Assembly (NCBI GenBank): GCA_013298415.1
Contig: JAAFHN010000015.1
Coordinates: 1-14,365 of the forward strand
DNA: 14,365 nucleotides
Direction: 5' to 3'
Source of the DNA: Comamonadaceae bacterium
GTDB taxonomy: Bacteria; Pseudomonadota; Gammaproteobacteria; Burkholderiales; Burkholderiaceae_C
Positions 13,770 to 14,365 of this stretch are shown piece by piece (position 1 is the stretch's first letter; the number at the start of each line of letters is the position of its first letter). The position numbers and the translations under genes were made by a program. The notes beneath the pieces are model-generated. The model did no database searches and was not told the origin of the DNA. It was given only the letters and a program-made list of their open reading frames with translations.

Positions 13770-14150
13770 TCCACCGAAGAGGATTGTTCACATGACATCA
13801 TCGGTGCAGCCATTGAGGTGCAACGTGAGCTTGGCGTGGGTCTACTTGAAAGTGCTTATTGCGCAGCACTTGAAATAGAACTTACAGATCGGGGCTTGGC
13901 ATTCGAACGTGAAGTGCCCATCGAAGCTTGGTACAAAAACCAGCCCTTGGGTCTTGCGTACCGCGCTGATTTCGTTGTGGATGGCAAAGTCATCGTTGAA
14001 ATCAAGGCGATCGAAGCGATCACCGATGTACATCGTGCGCAACTTCTCTCCTATTTGCGAGTTGCTGACCTGAAACTCGGATTGCTCATCAATTTCCACG
14101 CAGCCCCGCTTGGCACAAAAGGCATCGCCAGGTTGGTTAACCGGCTGTAA
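13725..14150 (+). CDS. GxxExxY-family protein, PD-(D/E)XK nuclease-like
   Basis: A 141-residue protein. It contains the name-giving motif G39-LLE-SA-Y45 (GVGLLESAY), then YRADFVVDGKVIVEIKA with Asp82, Glu92 and Lys94 in the spacing of a PD-(D/E)XK catalytic core, followed by HRAQLLSYLR with Gln106 and Tyr110. The family is annotated as GxxExxY and grouped with PD-(D/E)XK nuclease-like proteins; its biological function is not established. GAGGG four bases before ATG 13725 supports this start. An alternative ATG at 13701 overlaps the trpE stop and would add eight residues. The first 15 codons are the left inverted repeat, giving a polar tail NAEFAKETQRAQSQ ahead of the domain. The gene sits between trpE and trpG, in operon direction, and is probably an insertion. 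Confidence 0.88.
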   Translation: MNAEFAKETQRAQSQSTEEDCSHDIIGAAIEVQRELGVGLLESAYCAALEIELTDRGLAFEREVPIEAWYKNQPLGLAYRADFVVDGKVIVEIKAIEAITDVHRAQLLSYLRVADLKLGLLINFHAAPLGTKGIARLVNRL

Positions 14151-14160
14151 GAAAAAAACT

Positions 14161-14233
14161 GGCTGTTACCTTTGCGCCCTTCGCGTGCATTTCGCGCCCT
14201 TTGCGTTCAAAATTCCCCCGCCCCCTATGCCCC
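14161..14233. repeat. Right arm of inverted-repeat cassette, copy 2
   Basis: Aligns to the right arm of copy 1 (38/52 over 14161-14212 and 16/19 over 14215-14233). On the minus strand it reads TGAACGCAAAGGGCGC, the inverted counterpart of the left arm. The conserved CCCCCTA block runs into the trpG start codon at 14227. Confidence 0.7.
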
Positions 14234-14365
14234 ACGTCCTGATGATCGACAACTACGACAGTTTCACTTTCAACATCGTCCAGTATTTCGGCGAGTTGGG
14301 AGCGGCTGTGACCACGCTGCGCAACGATGAGGTGACCGTGCCTGTGCTGGATGCCATGCATGCAC
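14227..14365 (+). CDS. trpG: Anthranilate synthase component II, glutamine amidotransferase (N-terminal part)
   Basis: The first 46 codons of a class I glutamine amidotransferase that supplies ammonia to TrpE. The opening MPHVLMIDNYDSFTFNIVQY carries the DNYDSFT(F/Y)N motif diagnostic of TrpG/PabA, followed by LRNDEVTV. Coupling with trpE upstream favours TrpG, although in many bacteria one such subunit serves both anthranilate and p-aminobenzoate synthesis. The catalytic Cys-His-Glu triad lies beyond the window. ATG 14227 is preceded by a C-rich run with no Shine-Dalgarno, and it lies within the conserved right end of the cassette; ATG 14242 (MIDNYDS) is a possible alternative. Confidence 0.93.
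   Translation, partial: MPHVLMIDNYDSFTFNIVQYFGELGAAVTTLRNDEVTVPVLDAMHA

Larger units (their letters stand above)
13725..14233. mobile_element. Inverted-repeat-bounded GxxExxY cassette (copy 2, occupied)
   Basis: The left arm (13725-13769) and right arm (14161-14233) are imperfect inverted repeats and are the same two arms as in the empty copy at 6416-6626. The enclosed GxxExxY gene lies between the normally adjacent trpE and trpG. No transposase is present, so movement would need help or the encoded nuclease-like protein itself; that is inference. Outer boundaries and any target duplication are not resolved. The alternative is a repeat that accompanies this gene family through ordinary horizontal transfer and recombination. 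Confidence 0.45.

Overview
The window looks like a piece of a betaproteobacterial chromosome, most likely order Burkholderiales and close to Comamonadaceae. The basis is GC-rich coding sequence with AT-rich gaps, and protein and gene-order resemblance (def-fmt-azlC-azlD, dadA divergent from an ArgP-type LysR gene, a chalcone-isomerase-like exported protein, trpE/trpG). The assignment rests on remembered family resemblance, not on a search. Almost everything is core metabolism. The unusual part is repeated DNA inserted among these genes.

Layout. Positions 1-356 (minus) hold the N-terminal part of an exported LysM protein. It is divergent from a plus-strand run: def (508-1035), fmt (1028-2059), azlC (2056-2793), azlD (2790-3131), pgk (3156-4352), a GNAT acetyltransferase (4355-4861) and pyk (4944-6392). 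The first four overlap by 4-8 bases, so they are probably one translationally coupled operon. The pyk-dadA gap (6393-6631) is filled by repeat DNA. dadA (6632-7918, minus) and an argP-like LysR gene (8021-8941, plus) diverge around a perfect 21-bp palindrome. An orphan periplasmic binding protein gene (9061-10335) is followed by a TetR-family gene (10416-11105). That gene converges on a chalcone-isomerase-like exported protein (11141-11776, minus). A 428-bp gene-free stretch then leads to trpE (12205-13704). A GxxExxY-family, PD-(D/E)XK-type gene (13725-14150) sits between trpE and the start of trpG (14227 to the window end).

Main observation. The GxxExxY gene is enclosed by imperfect inverted repeats built on an ACGCAGAG-type word. 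Its first codons are the left repeat and its right repeat reaches the trpG start codon. The same pair of repeats, in the same order and orientation, occurs 7 kb away between pyk and dadA (6386-6626), but there the gene is absent. Only an 18-codon stub of its N-terminus remains, followed by a 69-bp AT-rich sequence with a stem-loop. A diverged copy of that 69-bp sequence (44/69 identical, no gaps, counted by hand) also lies in frame inside fmt. Together this looks like an inverted-repeat-bounded nuclease-family cassette with one occupied and one empty site, plus a second dispersed repeat family in the same area.

Regulatory sequence. Factor-independent terminators appear to be written into the 3' coding ends of tetR (serving the opposing minus-strand gene) and dadA. 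Three TTTCGCAA words lie in the lysM/def divergent region. The dadA/argP palindrome is a likely LysR operator. A weak attenuator-like arrangement precedes trpE.
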